Translations under genes and position numbers: made by a program
Part shown: one piece after another, positions 1 through 8,130 of the stretch
How the letters are laid out: every line of letters begins with the position of its first letter
How positions within the stretch are numbered: position 1 is the stretch's first letter
Assembly (NCBI GenBank): GCA_009836025.1
Contig: VXWH01000052.1
Location: 1 to 40,068 of the forward strand
Source: Synechococcus sp. SB0668_bin_13
GTDB taxonomy: Bacteria > Cyanobacteriota > Cyanobacteriia > PCC-6307 > Cyanobiaceae
Direction of reading: 5' to 3'
DNA: 40,068 nucleotides
Notes under the pieces: model-generated
Seen by the model: only the letters and a program-made list of their open reading frames with translations
Database searches by the model: none
Told to the model about the DNA's origin: nothing

Positions 1-915
1 CTGGGGACCTTGGGTCAGCAGATGGGGATGGCTTCCTGACGGGGGGAACTGTTATTGAATCGCTCATGCTCCTTGTCGAGTTAAACCCATGCCGACGGAA
101 CGCCTCAGGAAAACAAGCAGTGACCGCGCTTATTCTTGGCGCAGATGCCCTCTGTCCTGCCCCATAGCCTGGACTGCTTACTTGTGTGAGGCTCTGATAT
201 GCCAATTCTTTGAGCAACCTCCCTGGTGGAAATTTCAAGGGCCTTGCCACATCTACTACAAAAGTCATGAGTCATGAGACCCTCCTGTGGTCAGTTTAGC
301 CTCCAAAGAGTCACAATACATCAGGAATCTTTCCAGGAGTGCTGACGACAACGGTTCCGCTGGCGGTGCTGTGCCAGACGTGCCCGTGAGAGGCGCCACC
401 GTCTGGCCCGCTCGCATGCATCCGGCAGGAGGGACAGACCGTCGGTATCCGCCAGGTTGATGGATGGAATGGCCATGGTGGGGGCAGCGGCGTCCACTTT
501 GGGTTCATAGCTGAGGGCCAGCAGGACCGATCCGCCATGGCCGCCAGGATGACCGCATGGAGCCGCTTTTTCGTGGTGCCCCAATGTGATTGGCCAGATG
601 GCAATGACCAGTTGACTGCATCCATCAGCCACTCCACAATCGATTAAACGAAGCAAAACCACCAGAGGACCCGCCCCCTGCCGGACCGGAACACCCCAGT
701 AACGATGATCCCCTGCTCACCCATGGAGTTGTTGCCACCACATGCCGGCCAACTGCCAGCTTGACCAGAGGAAGATCAGGAGGTAGAGCCAGTTGAGCCA
801 AGCGGGGCGTTTCACGGTCGGTGGGGGTATTCCGATCCATAGCCTGCCATGGCGCTGAGGGCCGCGACAGGTTCGTTTGCCTTGATACGCTCCATGAACT
901 ACCTCTGCACAACGC
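1..915. other. Region without a supportable gene
   Basis: No reading frame here shows a recognisable family, a good ribosome binding site or a coherent protein. Short overlapping frames on the minus strand (about 311-662 and 717-923) change frame and carry no motif I can name. The segment may hold decayed coding sequence plus the upstream region of the gene that starts at 916. No RNA gene was seen. Confidence 0.5.
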
Positions 916-2079
916 GTGGACATTCAGTTGAGCCGGACTCGCCATGTGCGACGGGCCTATGGCATTGATGAGATTGCCCTTGCTCCAGGCGGCGCCACAG
1001 TGGATCCCTCCCTGGTGCAGAGCCACTGGACTCTGGGGGGCATTGAGCGCTCAATGCCCATCATTGCCAGCGCCATGGACAGCGTGGTGAACGTGTCCAT
1101 GGCGGTGCAGTTATCCCAACTGGGCGCTCTGGGGGTCCTGAATCTGGAGGGTCTGCAAGCCCGCTACGATGATCCGGCCGGCGCCCTTGAGCGGATCGCC
1201 GCGGTGGAGGGCGATGGGTTTGTGGGCTTGATGCAGGAGTTGTACAGCGCTCCGATCCGGGAGGATCTCATTCTGGAGCGGGTGCGGGACATCAAGACGG
1301 CAGGGGGCATCGCCGCGGTGAGCGCCACCCCGGCGGGGGCCATGGCCTTTGGCCATGCCGTGGCCAAGGCGGGAGCGGACGTGTTCTTTGTGCAAGCAAC
1401 GGTGGTCTCCACCCGTCACCAGAGCCCCCCCGGCCAGAAAACGCTGGACCTCAAGGCATTTTGTCAAGAGATGCCCGTGCCGGTGGTGCTGGGCAACTGC
1501 GTCACCTACGGGGTGTGCATGGAGCTCATTCAGGCCGGCGCCGCGGGGGTGATGGTGGGCATCGGTCCTGGCGCGGCCTGCACCTCCCGGGGTGTGCTGG
1601 GGGTGGGCGTTCCCCAGGCCACAGCCATCGCCGACTGCGCCGCCGCACGGGATGATGTGGAACGCAGTGGCGGCCCCCATGTGCCCGTCATTGCCGATGG
1701 GGGCATCGTCACCGGTGGGGACATCTGCAAGTGCATCGCCTGTGGGGCAGACGGGGTGATGATTGGCTCCCCCATTGCCCGTGCGGCGGAAGCGCCGGGG
1801 GGCGGTTTCCATTGGGGCATGGCCACCCCGTCACCGGTGTTGCCCCGGGGCACCCGGATCCGGGTGGGCACCACGGGCAGCCTTGGGCAGATTCTCCGTG
1901 GTCCTGCCCAGTTGGACGACGGCACCCACAACCTGATGGGCGCCCTGCACACCTCCATGGGCACCCTGGGGGCGCGCACCATCAAGGAGATGCACCAAGT
2001 GGAGATCGTGGTGGCCCCATCCCTGCTGAGCGAGGGGAAGGTGTACCAGAAAGCCCAGCAGCTTGGCATGGGCCGATGA
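916..2079 (+). CDS. guaB3: GuaB3-type IMP dehydrogenase family protein
   Basis: This is a 387-residue (beta/alpha)8-barrel enzyme of the IMP dehydrogenase/GMP reductase family, expected to oxidise IMP to XMP in the cytosol for guanine nucleotide synthesis. The family loop GIGPGAACTSR is present with the presumed catalytic Cys222, and the phosphate-binding stretch VIADGG lies at 258-263. The CBS domain pair of classical GuaB is absent, and the length fits the CBS-less cyanobacterial/actinobacterial GuaB3 group. The start is GTG; no upstream ATG fits. It leads a same-strand run with trxA, a LOG-family gene, hisH and rsmD, an order I recall from marine picocyanobacteria. The family is certain. 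The assignment as a true IMP dehydrogenase rather than a reductase rests on knowledge of the GuaB3 clade. Confidence 0.93.
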   Translation: MDIQLSRTRHVRRAYGIDEIALAPGGATVDPSLVQSHWTLGGIERSMPIIASAMDSVVNVSMAVQLSQLGALGVLNLEGLQARYDDPAGALERIAAVEGDGFVGLMQELYSAPIREDLILERVRDIKTAGGIAAVSATPAGAMAFGHAVAKAGADVFFVQATVVSTRHQSPPGQKTLDLKAFCQEMPVPVVLGNCVTYGVCMELIQAGAAGVMVGIGPGAACTSRGVLGVGVPQATAIADCAAARDDVERSGGPHVPVIADGGIVTGGDICKCIACGADGVMIGSPIARAAEAPGGGFHWGMATPSPVLPRGTRIRVGTTGSLGQILRGPAQLDDGTHNLMGALHTSMGTLGARTIKEMHQVEIVVAPSLLSEGKVYQKAQQLGMGR

Positions 2080-2126
2080 AGGGGCCGGTGTTCTGCTACA
2101 CTTGATGCTCCAGGATACTCAGTGAC

Positions 2127-2453
2127 ATGTCGAACGCCGCCCCAGTGACCGATGCCTCCTTTGAGGCAGACGTGCTCAAAAGCGACGTTCCCGTGCTGGT
2201 GGACTTCTGGGCGCCCTGGTGTGGACCATGCCGCATGGTGGCGCCCATCATTGACGAGATTGCCGCTGAACTGGACGGGAAGATCAAGGTGGTGAAGCTC
2301 AATACGGACGAGAATCCCAACGTGGCCAGTCAGTTCGGGATTCGCAGCATCCCCACCCTGATGGTGTTCAAGGATGGTCAGCGGGTGGATACGGTGGTGG
2401 GGGCTGTCCCCAAGACCACGCTATCCAACACCATTGACAAGCACCTCAACTGA
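2127..2453 (+). CDS. trxA: Thioredoxin
   Basis: This 108-residue protein is a complete m-type thioredoxin, a cytosolic disulfide reductant. The active site WCGPC lies at 31-35, preceded by VDFWAP, and the cis-proline loop RSIPTL is in the C-terminal half. It starts 47 nt after the guaB3 stop and is followed closely by a LOG-family gene. Length and motifs match typical bacterial thioredoxins, and nothing is missing. In cyanobacteria such proteins are reduced by ferredoxin- or NADPH-thioredoxin reductase and regulate Calvin-cycle enzymes; this specific role is inferred. Confidence 0.97.
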   Translation: MSNAAPVTDASFEADVLKSDVPVLVDFWAPWCGPCRMVAPIIDEIAAELDGKIKVVKLNTDENPNVASQFGIRSIPTLMVFKDGQRVDTVVGAVPKTTLSNTIDKHLN

Positions 2454-2487
2454 TTCCTGCGCCCCCCTGACAGCCGGTCCGTCCCCA

Positions 2488-3513
2488 TTGCGTCAGCGCA
2501 TCCTGGAGTTGGCGGACCAGTTGGCGGTCCATGGCCATGGGGAGTTGGTGGAAGGGATGGTGGGCCACCTGGTGGCCATCAGCCACGTCACCCAGGAGCA
2601 GAGCGACTGGGCGCTTCTCCATGGTGCCCTGGCTGATGTGAGGGATGGGTTAAGAGTCTTCTCTCCCCACCGCTACCGCCGCAAGGTGGGGGTGGTGGGT
2701 TCTGCCCGGGTGCCGGAAGACAGTGCCGTGTATCAGCAGGCTGTAGACCTGTCCCGGCAGTTGGCGGCATCAGGCTTCGAGGTGATTACCGGGGCAGGGG
2801 AAGGGGTGATGGAAGCAGCCAACCGTGGTGCTGGACGAGACAACAGCTACGGCCTCAACATTCAATTGCCCTTTGAATTCACTCCCAACCGCTACATCGA
2901 CCCCAGGAACAAGCTTGTGTTCTTTCGTTACTTCTTCACCCGGAAGCACTTCCTGGTGCGGGAGAGCGACGCCCTGGTGGCCATGCCGGGAGGCGTGGGC
3001 ACGTTGGATGAACTGTTCGAGGTCCTCACCCTGATTCAGACCGCCAAGACCGCGCCCATCCCCGTGGTATTGCTGGCTCCTGACGGCGACGACTACTGGC
3101 AACGCTGGAAGCGCTACATGGTCAAGTCCGTGGAGGAGCGGGGCATGGTATCCCCCGCTGATGCGCAGATCTACGACCAAGCAAGTTCCGTGGAGGACGC
3201 CGTGGGCGTCATTCGCCGCTTCTACCGGATCTTCCATCGCTGCCGCTTCCTGGATGGGGAGCGCTTGCAGTTGCTTCTCCATGGAGCGCCCACTGCCGAG
3301 CAGTTGAAGGCCATGAACCACATGTTCCCCGACCTGCTCCACGGGGGAACCATTGAACCCTTCACCCACAGGAGCGAGCAAGGCGTGGTCCCAGGACTGC
3401 AGTTTCACTTTGATCACCGCTGCATGGGGCGCCTCTATGGACTGATTCGCCACCTCAATGACCTGCCCCTGACAGGGGACCCGCGCCTGGAGCATCCCGA
3501 ACAGCGCCAATGA
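2488..3513 (+). CDS. LOG-family (lysine-decarboxylase-like) protein
   Basis: The protein belongs to the LOG/TIGR00730 Rossmann-fold family, many members of which hydrolyse nucleoside 5'-monophosphates, including cytokinin ribotides. The diagnostic PGGVGTLDE motif is at about residue 167, and the earlier glycine-rich stretch VITGAGEGVMEAANRGAG fits the nucleotide-binding fold. The frame is open further upstream, overlapping trxA, but that extension has no family character. I place the start at a TTG at 2488, 34 nt after the trxA stop; the exact start is uncertain. The C-terminal part after the core (about 230 onward) is longer than in minimal LOG proteins and resembles other cyanobacterial members. 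The stop overlaps the hisH start by 4 nt (ATGA), suggesting translational coupling. The substrate is unknown. Confidence 0.85.
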   Translation: MRQRILELADQLAVHGHGELVEGMVGHLVAISHVTQEQSDWALLHGALADVRDGLRVFSPHRYRRKVGVVGSARVPEDSAVYQQAVDLSRQLAASGFEVITGAGEGVMEAANRGAGRDNSYGLNIQLPFEFTPNRYIDPRNKLVFFRYFFTRKHFLVRESDALVAMPGGVGTLDELFEVLTLIQTAKTAPIPVVLLAPDGDDYWQRWKRYMVKSVEERGMVSPADAQIYDQASSVEDAVGVIRRFYRIFHRCRFLDGERLQLLLHGAPTAEQLKAMNHMFPDLLHGGTIEPFTHRSEQGVVPGLQFHFDHRCMGRLYGLIRHLNDLPLTGDPRLEHPEQRQ

Positions 3514-4154
3514 CCACCACCACTCCCCGGCTGGGAATCATCGACTACGGCATGGGGAACCTCCACTCCGTCACCAAATCCCTGCAACGGCTGGGGGGCC
3601 ACTGCCAGCGCCTCTGCAGCGGGGCTGATCTGCGCCGTTGGGAGGATGCCGGTGGCAGGGCGCTGGTGTTGCCCGGTGTGGGCGCCTTTGATCCCGCCAT
3701 GACCCAACTGGCGGAGCGTGACCTGATTGAACCCATTGGCCACTGGGTCCACCAGGACCGCCCCCTGCTGGGCATCTGCCTGGGGTTGCAGTTGCTGTTC
3801 AGCGGCAGCGCCGAGGGCCGGTTGGCGGGGCTGAACCTGGTGCCGGGCATGGTGGAGCCCCTCAAGCCCACGGCTGATGAACCCGTTCCCCACATGGGCT
3901 GGCAGCCACTCATCTCTGCCGACACCTCCCCCTTGTTCCCTTCACAGGAGGAGCAATGGGTGTATTTCGTGCATTCCTACGGTGCCGTGCCTGAGGATGC
4001 CAACCTGGTGGCGGCCCACGTGATGGTGGCCCGGCAACCGGTCACCGCGGCCATTGCCCATGGCGCGCTGGTGGCCACCCAGTTCCACCCGGAGAAGTCT
4101 GGCCCCTGTGGTCAGCGGATCCTGGCCCGCTGGCTGAAGCACCTGCCTGGTTGA
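3510..4154 (+). CDS. hisH: Imidazole glycerol phosphate synthase, glutaminase subunit HisH
   Basis: HisH hydrolyses glutamine and channels ammonia to HisF in step five of histidine biosynthesis. This 214-residue protein is full length. The class I amidotransferase nucleophile elbow GICLGLQ places the catalytic Cys at 90, and the His-Glu pair lies in QFHPEKS (193 and 195). The N-terminal IIDYGMGNLHSV is diagnostic of HisH. It overlaps the preceding gene by ATGA. The partner hisF is in this window at 15081-15857, so the two subunits are unlinked, as is common in cyanobacteria. Confidence 0.97.
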   Translation: MTTTTPRLGIIDYGMGNLHSVTKSLQRLGGHCQRLCSGADLRRWEDAGGRALVLPGVGAFDPAMTQLAERDLIEPIGHWVHQDRPLLGICLGLQLLFSGSAEGRLAGLNLVPGMVEPLKPTADEPVPHMGWQPLISADTSPLFPSQEEQWVYFVHSYGAVPEDANLVAAHVMVARQPVTAAIAHGALVATQFHPEKSGPCGQRILARWLKHLPG

Positions 4155-4162
4155 GGGTCGTC

Positions 4163-4747
4163 ATGCCGCGGGGTGGCCATGGAGATCTTCGTCTCAGTGA
4201 CGGGCGACGTCTACGGAGTCCACCGGGCGCCGTGACCCGCCCCACACCGGCGCGGGTGCGGCAGTCGGTGTTTAATCTCCTGCAGGAACAGGTGGCAGGG
4301 ACCCGCTGGCTGGACCTGTTCAGCGGCAGTGGCGTCATGGCCTGTGAGGCCCTCCTCCATGGCGCTGCCCATGTCACGGCCGTGGAGCGTCATGGCCGCG
4401 CCGCCGCTGTGACCCGCCACAACCTGGAACTGGTCTGCCATCCGCCCCAGACCTTCACCCTTCACCGGCGGGAGGTGTTGGCCTGGCTCCGCGCCTGGAA
4501 ACACTCGGCCGAGCCACGACAGCCCTTTGCCTTGATCTATGCCGACCCCCCCTATAACGGGGGACTCCATGGGCCCATGGCCACGGCCATACCCGCTGCG
4601 GGTGTGTTGGCGCCAACAGGCCTGCTGCTGCTGGAATGCACGAGTCGTCAGCCTCCCGCAACCCTGCCCGGCTGGCGACTGGGCAGCCGCCACCGCTATG
4701 GAGGCACCACAGTGCTGGTGCTCCAACAGGCTGTAGACAACGCTTAG
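4163..4747 (+). CDS. rsmD: 16S rRNA (guanine966-N2)-methyltransferase RsmD
   Basis: This class I SAM-dependent methyltransferase is predicted to methylate G966 of 16S rRNA. The N-terminal [16 protein letters not shown] is typical of RsmD, motif I is [16 protein letters not shown], and the catalytic DPPY is at 128-131. I use the ATG at 4163, giving 194 residues. A TTG at 4151 overlapping the hisH stop is also possible. The stop codon overlaps the petG stop on the opposite strand (4744-4747), so the two genes converge with no spacer. Confidence 0.93.
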   Translation: MPRGGHGDLRLSDGRRLRSPPGAVTRPTPARVRQSVFNLLQEQVAGTRWLDLFSGSGVMACEALLHGAAHVTAVERHGRAAAVTRHNLELVCHPPQTFTLHRREVLAWLRAWKHSAEPRQPFALIYADPPYNGGLHGPMATAIPAAGVLAPTGLLLLECTSRQPPATLPGWRLGSRHRYGGTTVLVLQQAVDNA

Positions 4748-4860
4748 CCCCCGAACATTCCCCCTTGGCGGCGGTACTGGTTGTAGGCGCTCACGAAGAG
4801 GCCGAGGATGGTGATGGGCACCAAGCCCAGAACAATGCCACAGAGCAGGGGTTCAACCAT
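4744..4860 (-). CDS. petG: Cytochrome b6f complex subunit 5 (PetG)
   Basis: This 38-residue single-span thylakoid membrane protein is needed for assembly and stability of the cytochrome b6f complex. The sequence begins [15 protein letters not shown] and ends with the polar stretch YNQYRRQGG, matching PetG throughout; its length is normal. It starts at an ATG and stops with TAA overlapping the rsmD stop. It is one of the clearest cyanobacterial markers in the window. Confidence 0.96.
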   Translation of the reverse strand: MVEPLLCGIVLGLVPITILGLFVSAYNQYRRQGGMFGG

Positions 4861-4881
4861 GGGAGGCGGTAGGATGGGGAG

Positions 4882-4887
4882 AGTATA
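4882..4887 (-). promoter_or_regulatory. Possible -10 element of petG
   Basis: TATACT on the minus strand lies about 22 nt upstream of the petG start. No convincing -35 hexamer is visible at 17 nt. The call rests only on the near-consensus -10 sequence and its position. Confidence 0.3.
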
Positions 4888-4976
4888 GGCAAACGGCATG
4901 GTAAGCTTTGGCGCGATTACGATATGCTGCTAACTGCCTCCTTATGCCTTTTCACCATGCTGCTCCACTTACACCT

Positions 4977-6545
4977 ATGCAACAATTCGTTGCAATCCCC
5001 TCCTGGCCTGAGCATCGACAGCTAAGGCGTTGGCTTGGCAGTGCTCTTCTTGCTTTACCCCTCGTGCTGCTGGCTGCCTGTGGTGGTGGAGGCGGTAGTG
5101 GCGGAGGAGGTGGAGGTGGTGATTCCGCTGCACCGGCCCCAGAACCTCCACAGCCGCACTCACAAGATCAACCCTCACAAGATCAACACTCGCAAGATCA
5201 ACCCTCAGAAGATCAACCCTCAGAAGGTCAGCACTCACAAGGTCAACCCTCACAGACTTCTATTCCCCCAGCGATTACAGACTCAGGGGGGATTCCACAT
5301 GGCGTTCCCGCCCATATCGAGACCATGCGGGCCGCCATTGAGAAGGGCTCCACGCTTGGGGAGGGTTACCCAACGGGGATTACGATATCGAGAACACAGC
5401 CCGTCACCCCGCCGGCGGGAACGGGAATCAACATCCAGTCGCAAGATAGCGCCGCTCGTTGGATGAATACGGGGGAGTCGGTCGCAGTTCCAAGCTGGAG
5501 CGCGTACTATCACGGGATCAAGCTGAGAGATTACAACAGTAAAATTGTTTCCCAAACGATCAATGTCTGGACGGATATTGGCGGACCAACTCCCAAGCCC
5601 TTCACCGAGGTCTACCCGCTGGATACAGACATCAGCGAAGACGGAACGAACGATGCCCTGCTGATCGATGAAAATAACATGGGTCTCATGACCCACTTTG
5701 CTCGCCACCCCGATGACAACCGCGACGGGGACGACTCTCCCGACGCCAGGGACCGGGGCGTTCTCGGCCAGAACAGGGAGTTCAACACAGGCCATGAGAT
5801 CGGCTCACGGTTCGACGGCGCCTATGGTGTGCTGACCTGCGTCTCTCAAACCTGCACGATCAATATGGACGACCATGCCTTGACGGAAATGACTGGCTGG
5901 GCCTTCGTGCCGAAGATCGTGACGGATGGGCAGGGCGGTTCGCGCTCGCCGCAGGTTCTGGTGGAGGATACCGACTATCGGTATTTCGGTTACTGGCTGC
6001 GGGGCCCGGACCACGCCAACGGCGGCGGGTACGATATCTACACCTTCGCCGGCGGCTCGGAACCCTATACCGGGGATACCGGGTCCCTCACCGGCCGGGC
6101 AACCTACAGGGGCCCCGCCGGCGGTCTGTACGTGAAGGACGCGGATGGCGGCAGTTCGTCGACTGGCCAGTTCACGGCAACGGTGACGCTGCATGCCGAT
6201 TTCGGAAGCAAGCAGACCATCAGCGGCAGCATGGGCGATTTCCGTGACGGCAGCAGAAATCTCGGCTGGAGTCTTGGGATGGGGAGCACATCGATCAATG
6301 CGTCGAATTTTTCCGGCACGACCCACGGCGTGACCTATGCCGGACAGAACCCTGTAGGCCAGGGGGACGTCTATACCGGCAGCGCCGGCAATATCGGCAG
6401 CTACGATGGGGCCTTCTACGGCAGCACGGAGGACAACAACTACCCGTACGGGGTCACCGGCACATTCACCGGCACATTCGACGATGGCGCGGTCATCGGC
6501 GGCTTCGGTGCAAGCCAGGCAGCCATCCACCCCAATCACCCGTAA
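4977..6545 (+). CDS. Surface lipoprotein with TbpB-like barrel, predicted Slam cargo
   Basis: The 522-residue protein is a predicted outer-surface lipoprotein. From the ATG at 4977 it has a signal peptide with positive residues RQLRRW, a hydrophobic core and a lipobox LLAAC with Cys35 as the lipidation site. A Gly/Ser-rich linker and about six tandem SQDQP-type pentapeptides follow, forming a flexible tether. The C-terminal third has the pattern of the small beta-barrel of TbpB-like and other Slam-dependent lipoproteins: glycine-rich strands, then GSYDGAFYGS, GVTGTFTGTFDDG and a near-terminal IGGFGASQA. The middle region (about 100-300) has no family I recognise. Earlier in-frame starts exist (ATG 4944). 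The predicted translocon gene begins 22 nt downstream, so the pair is probably one operon. The ligand is unknown; iron, heme or host molecules are known cargo ligands elsewhere in the family. It lies between picocyanobacterial core genes and was probably acquired by transfer. Confidence 0.8.
   Translation: MQQFVAIPSWPEHRQLRRWLGSALLALPLVLLAACGGGGGSGGGGGGGDSAAPAPEPPQPHSQDQPSQDQHSQDQPSEDQPSEGQHSQGQPSQTSIPPAITDSGGIPHGVPAHIETMRAAIEKGSTLGEGYPTGITISRTQPVTPPAGTGINIQSQDSAARWMNTGESVAVPSWSAYYHGIKLRDYNSKIVSQTINVWTDIGGPTPKPFTEVYPLDTDISEDGTNDALLIDENNMGLMTHFARHPDDNRDGDDSPDARDRGVLGQNREFNTGHEIGSRFDGAYGVLTCVSQTCTINMDDHALTEMTGWAFVPKIVTDGQGGSRSPQVLVEDTDYRYFGYWLRGPDHANGGGYDIYTFAGGSEPYTGDTGSLTGRATYRGPAGGLYVKDADGGSSSTGQFTATVTLHADFGSKQTISGSMGDFRDGSRNLGWSLGMGSTSINASNFSGTTHGVTYAGQNPVGQGDVYTGSAGNIGSYDGAFYGSTEDNNYPYGVTGTFTGTFDDGAVIGGFGASQAAIHPNHP
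5157..5252 (+). repeat. 15-nt in-frame tandem repeat in the lipoprotein tether
   Basis: About 6.4 copies of a 15-nt unit of the form (C/A)(A/C)C TC(A/G) (C/G)AA G(A/G)T CA(A/G) encode repeated S-Q/E-D/G-Q-P/H pentapeptides just after the lipobox and Gly/Ser linker. The unit is a multiple of three, so gain or loss of copies would change tether length without breaking the frame. Confidence 0.85.
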
Positions 6546-6567
6546 GAACCGCCAACGCGGCAAGAGA

Positions 6568-8130
6568 ATGAAACTCCAGAAGCGCTGGATCGGTAGGCTC
6601 TCAGCTGTCCAGGATCAGGCGCACCGCGTCCTTGCTGACGACTCCTTGGAACAGGGTAAAACCAGCACCCTCTTCACCTGCCGCACGTTGGCGCCCCGTT
6701 GCAACACGCTAGGATCACTGTCCTCCTGTACGCTCCGCCCGGCACCATCTTGGTTACGAGTCCTGAGCCTGGCGACCTTCAAGGCCATCTGTACGCTTGC
6801 CTGTCTTGCCGCCCTGTTCCTTGCTGCGCCACTGGAGGCCCAGGAGGCTGGGTCGCATCTGTCCTCCGATCCCCGTATCAACCATGCGGGAACGCTGATC
6901 CAGGCGGATCGTTTCACCGAGGCGCTGTCCATCCTGCGTCCACTTGCTTCTTCAGATCATCCGGATCAAGTGGATGTTCTGTTTTTGGTTGGTCTGGCGG
7001 CACTGGGCGCAGCCCAAAGCCCTGAGACGCCAGAGTCCGAACGCAAGGGATATCTGGACGAGGCAATTGCCGCGTTCCACAAGATCCTGGTGGGTCGGCC
7101 CGAACTGGCGCGGGTGCGGCTTGAACTTGCACGGGCCTTCTACGTCAAGGGGGATGACGGGTTGTCGCAGAAGCATTTCGAGCAGGTGCTGGCGGGGAAT
7201 CCGCATCCGGCGGTGGCTGGCAACATCAGGAGATTTCTTGCAGTCATCCGGCGGCGGCGCCGTTGGAAAGGCTATTTTGGCGCGACCTTGGCTCCTGATG
7301 GAAATATCAATGCGGCCTCCGATGCAAAGACTGTTGATCTCTGGGGTTTTCCATTCACACCGGACCAAGGCCCCCGCTCCGGGGTGGGAGTTGTTCTGTG
7401 GGGGGGGGGTGAGTATGAGCATCCGCTGAGCGGCACTGTCCGCCTTCGTGCAGGTGGTCACCTCTCACGAACGGAATACGAGGGTCGGGATTTCGATCAG
7501 ACTTTCCTTGCTGCCCACCTGGGGCCCCGCTGGTTTCTCGGCAATGGAACCGAGATCAGTCTGCTGAGCAGCGCCCGCCGCCACTGGGTGGGCGGCGATG
7601 GGGAATGGCGTGGGATCGGGTCCCGTCTTGAGACGAGCCATCGCTTGAGCAGGCGCTTCCTGGTGTACACTCAGGCATCCTACCACCAGCGGAGTTATGA
7701 CGAGGATATTGACCTGGACGGCCCATACAGCAGCCTCCGCCTGAGTGCCCGCTGGCAAGCAACGCCCACAGCGTCCCTGGAAGCCAGGGTGGGGGCGACC
7801 CAGAGTCGGACGGAACAGGAGCGCTACCGGAATGCTGGCCAATCGGTGGGTCTGGGTGCGTCTGTGGATCTGCCCCATGGCTTCACCATGGGCGTCGATG
7901 CAGAATCCCTCTGGACAGCCTATGAGGGGAACGGATATCCATTGGTGTCTTCAGGACAGTCCCGCAGAGACCGGACCCGGATTCTCAGTATCTCCCTGCT
8001 CAATCGTGGCTTTACCGTGCAAGGCTTCAGCCCCAAGCTGGTGCTGACCAGGACGATTCGCACATCCAACGCCCAGTTACAGGATTACCGTAGAACACGT
8101 ACGGAGTTGCGGTTCGTCAGGCAGTTATGA
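6568..8130 (+). CDS. Slam-like (DUF560) outer-membrane translocon, type XI secretion
   Basis: The protein (520 residues) is a predicted surface lipoprotein assembly modifier. Slam proteins are outer-membrane barrels that move lipoproteins or soluble partners across the outer membrane. Residues about 95-235 are helical and TPR-like (GTLIQADRFTEALSILRPL; VRLELARAFYVKGD). From about 240 the DUF560 barrel begins with RRRRRWKGYFGATLAPDGN, the typical domain entry, followed by alternating aromatic strands and a final strand ending TELRFVRQL. The start is an ATG at 6568, 22 nt after the lipoprotein stop. The hydrophobic signal segment lies unusually far in (about 63-87, then LEAQ), so the start may be wrong or the N terminus extended. 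A 10-G run at 7400-7409 falls in codons 278-281. The stop overlaps the next gene (ATGA). Slam/T11SS is best known in Proteobacteria; a cyanobacterial copy suggests transfer. Confidence 0.85.
   Translation: MKLQKRWIGRLSAVQDQAHRVLADDSLEQGKTSTLFTCRTLAPRCNTLGSLSSCTLRPAPSWLRVLSLATFKAICTLACLAALFLAAPLEAQEAGSHLSSDPRINHAGTLIQADRFTEALSILRPLASSDHPDQVDVLFLVGLAALGAAQSPETPESERKGYLDEAIAAFHKILVGRPELARVRLELARAFYVKGDDGLSQKHFEQVLAGNPHPAVAGNIRRFLAVIRRRRRWKGYFGATLAPDGNINAASDAKTVDLWGFPFTPDQGPRSGVGVVLWGGGEYEHPLSGTVRLRAGGHLSRTEYEGRDFDQTFLAAHLGPRWFLGNGTEISLLSSARRHWVGGDGEWRGIGSRLETSHRLSRRFLVYTQASYHQRSYDEDIDLDGPYSSLRLSARWQATPTASLEARVGATQSRTEQERYRNAGQSVGLGASVDLPHGFTMGVDAESLWTAYEGNGYPLVSSGQSRRDRTRILSISLLNRGFTVQGFSPKLVLTRTIRTSNAQLQDYRRTRTELRFVRQL
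7400..7409 (+). repeat. Poly-G tract (10 G) inside the Slam-like gene
   Basis: Ten consecutive G residues occur within codons 278-281 (Trp-Gly-Gly-Gly). Homopolymers of this length are classic slipped-strand sites in surface genes of host-associated bacteria. A change of one G would frameshift the barrel domain. Confidence 0.8.

Noticed and set aside
717-923. Minus-strand peptide with a Trp/Leu-rich hydrophobic end upstream of guaB3
   Set aside because: No credible start or ribosome site, and coherence needs a frameshift; too weak to call a gene.
2374-2487. Upstream extension of the LOG-family frame
   Set aside because: It overlaps trxA coding sequence and has no similarity to the family N terminus.
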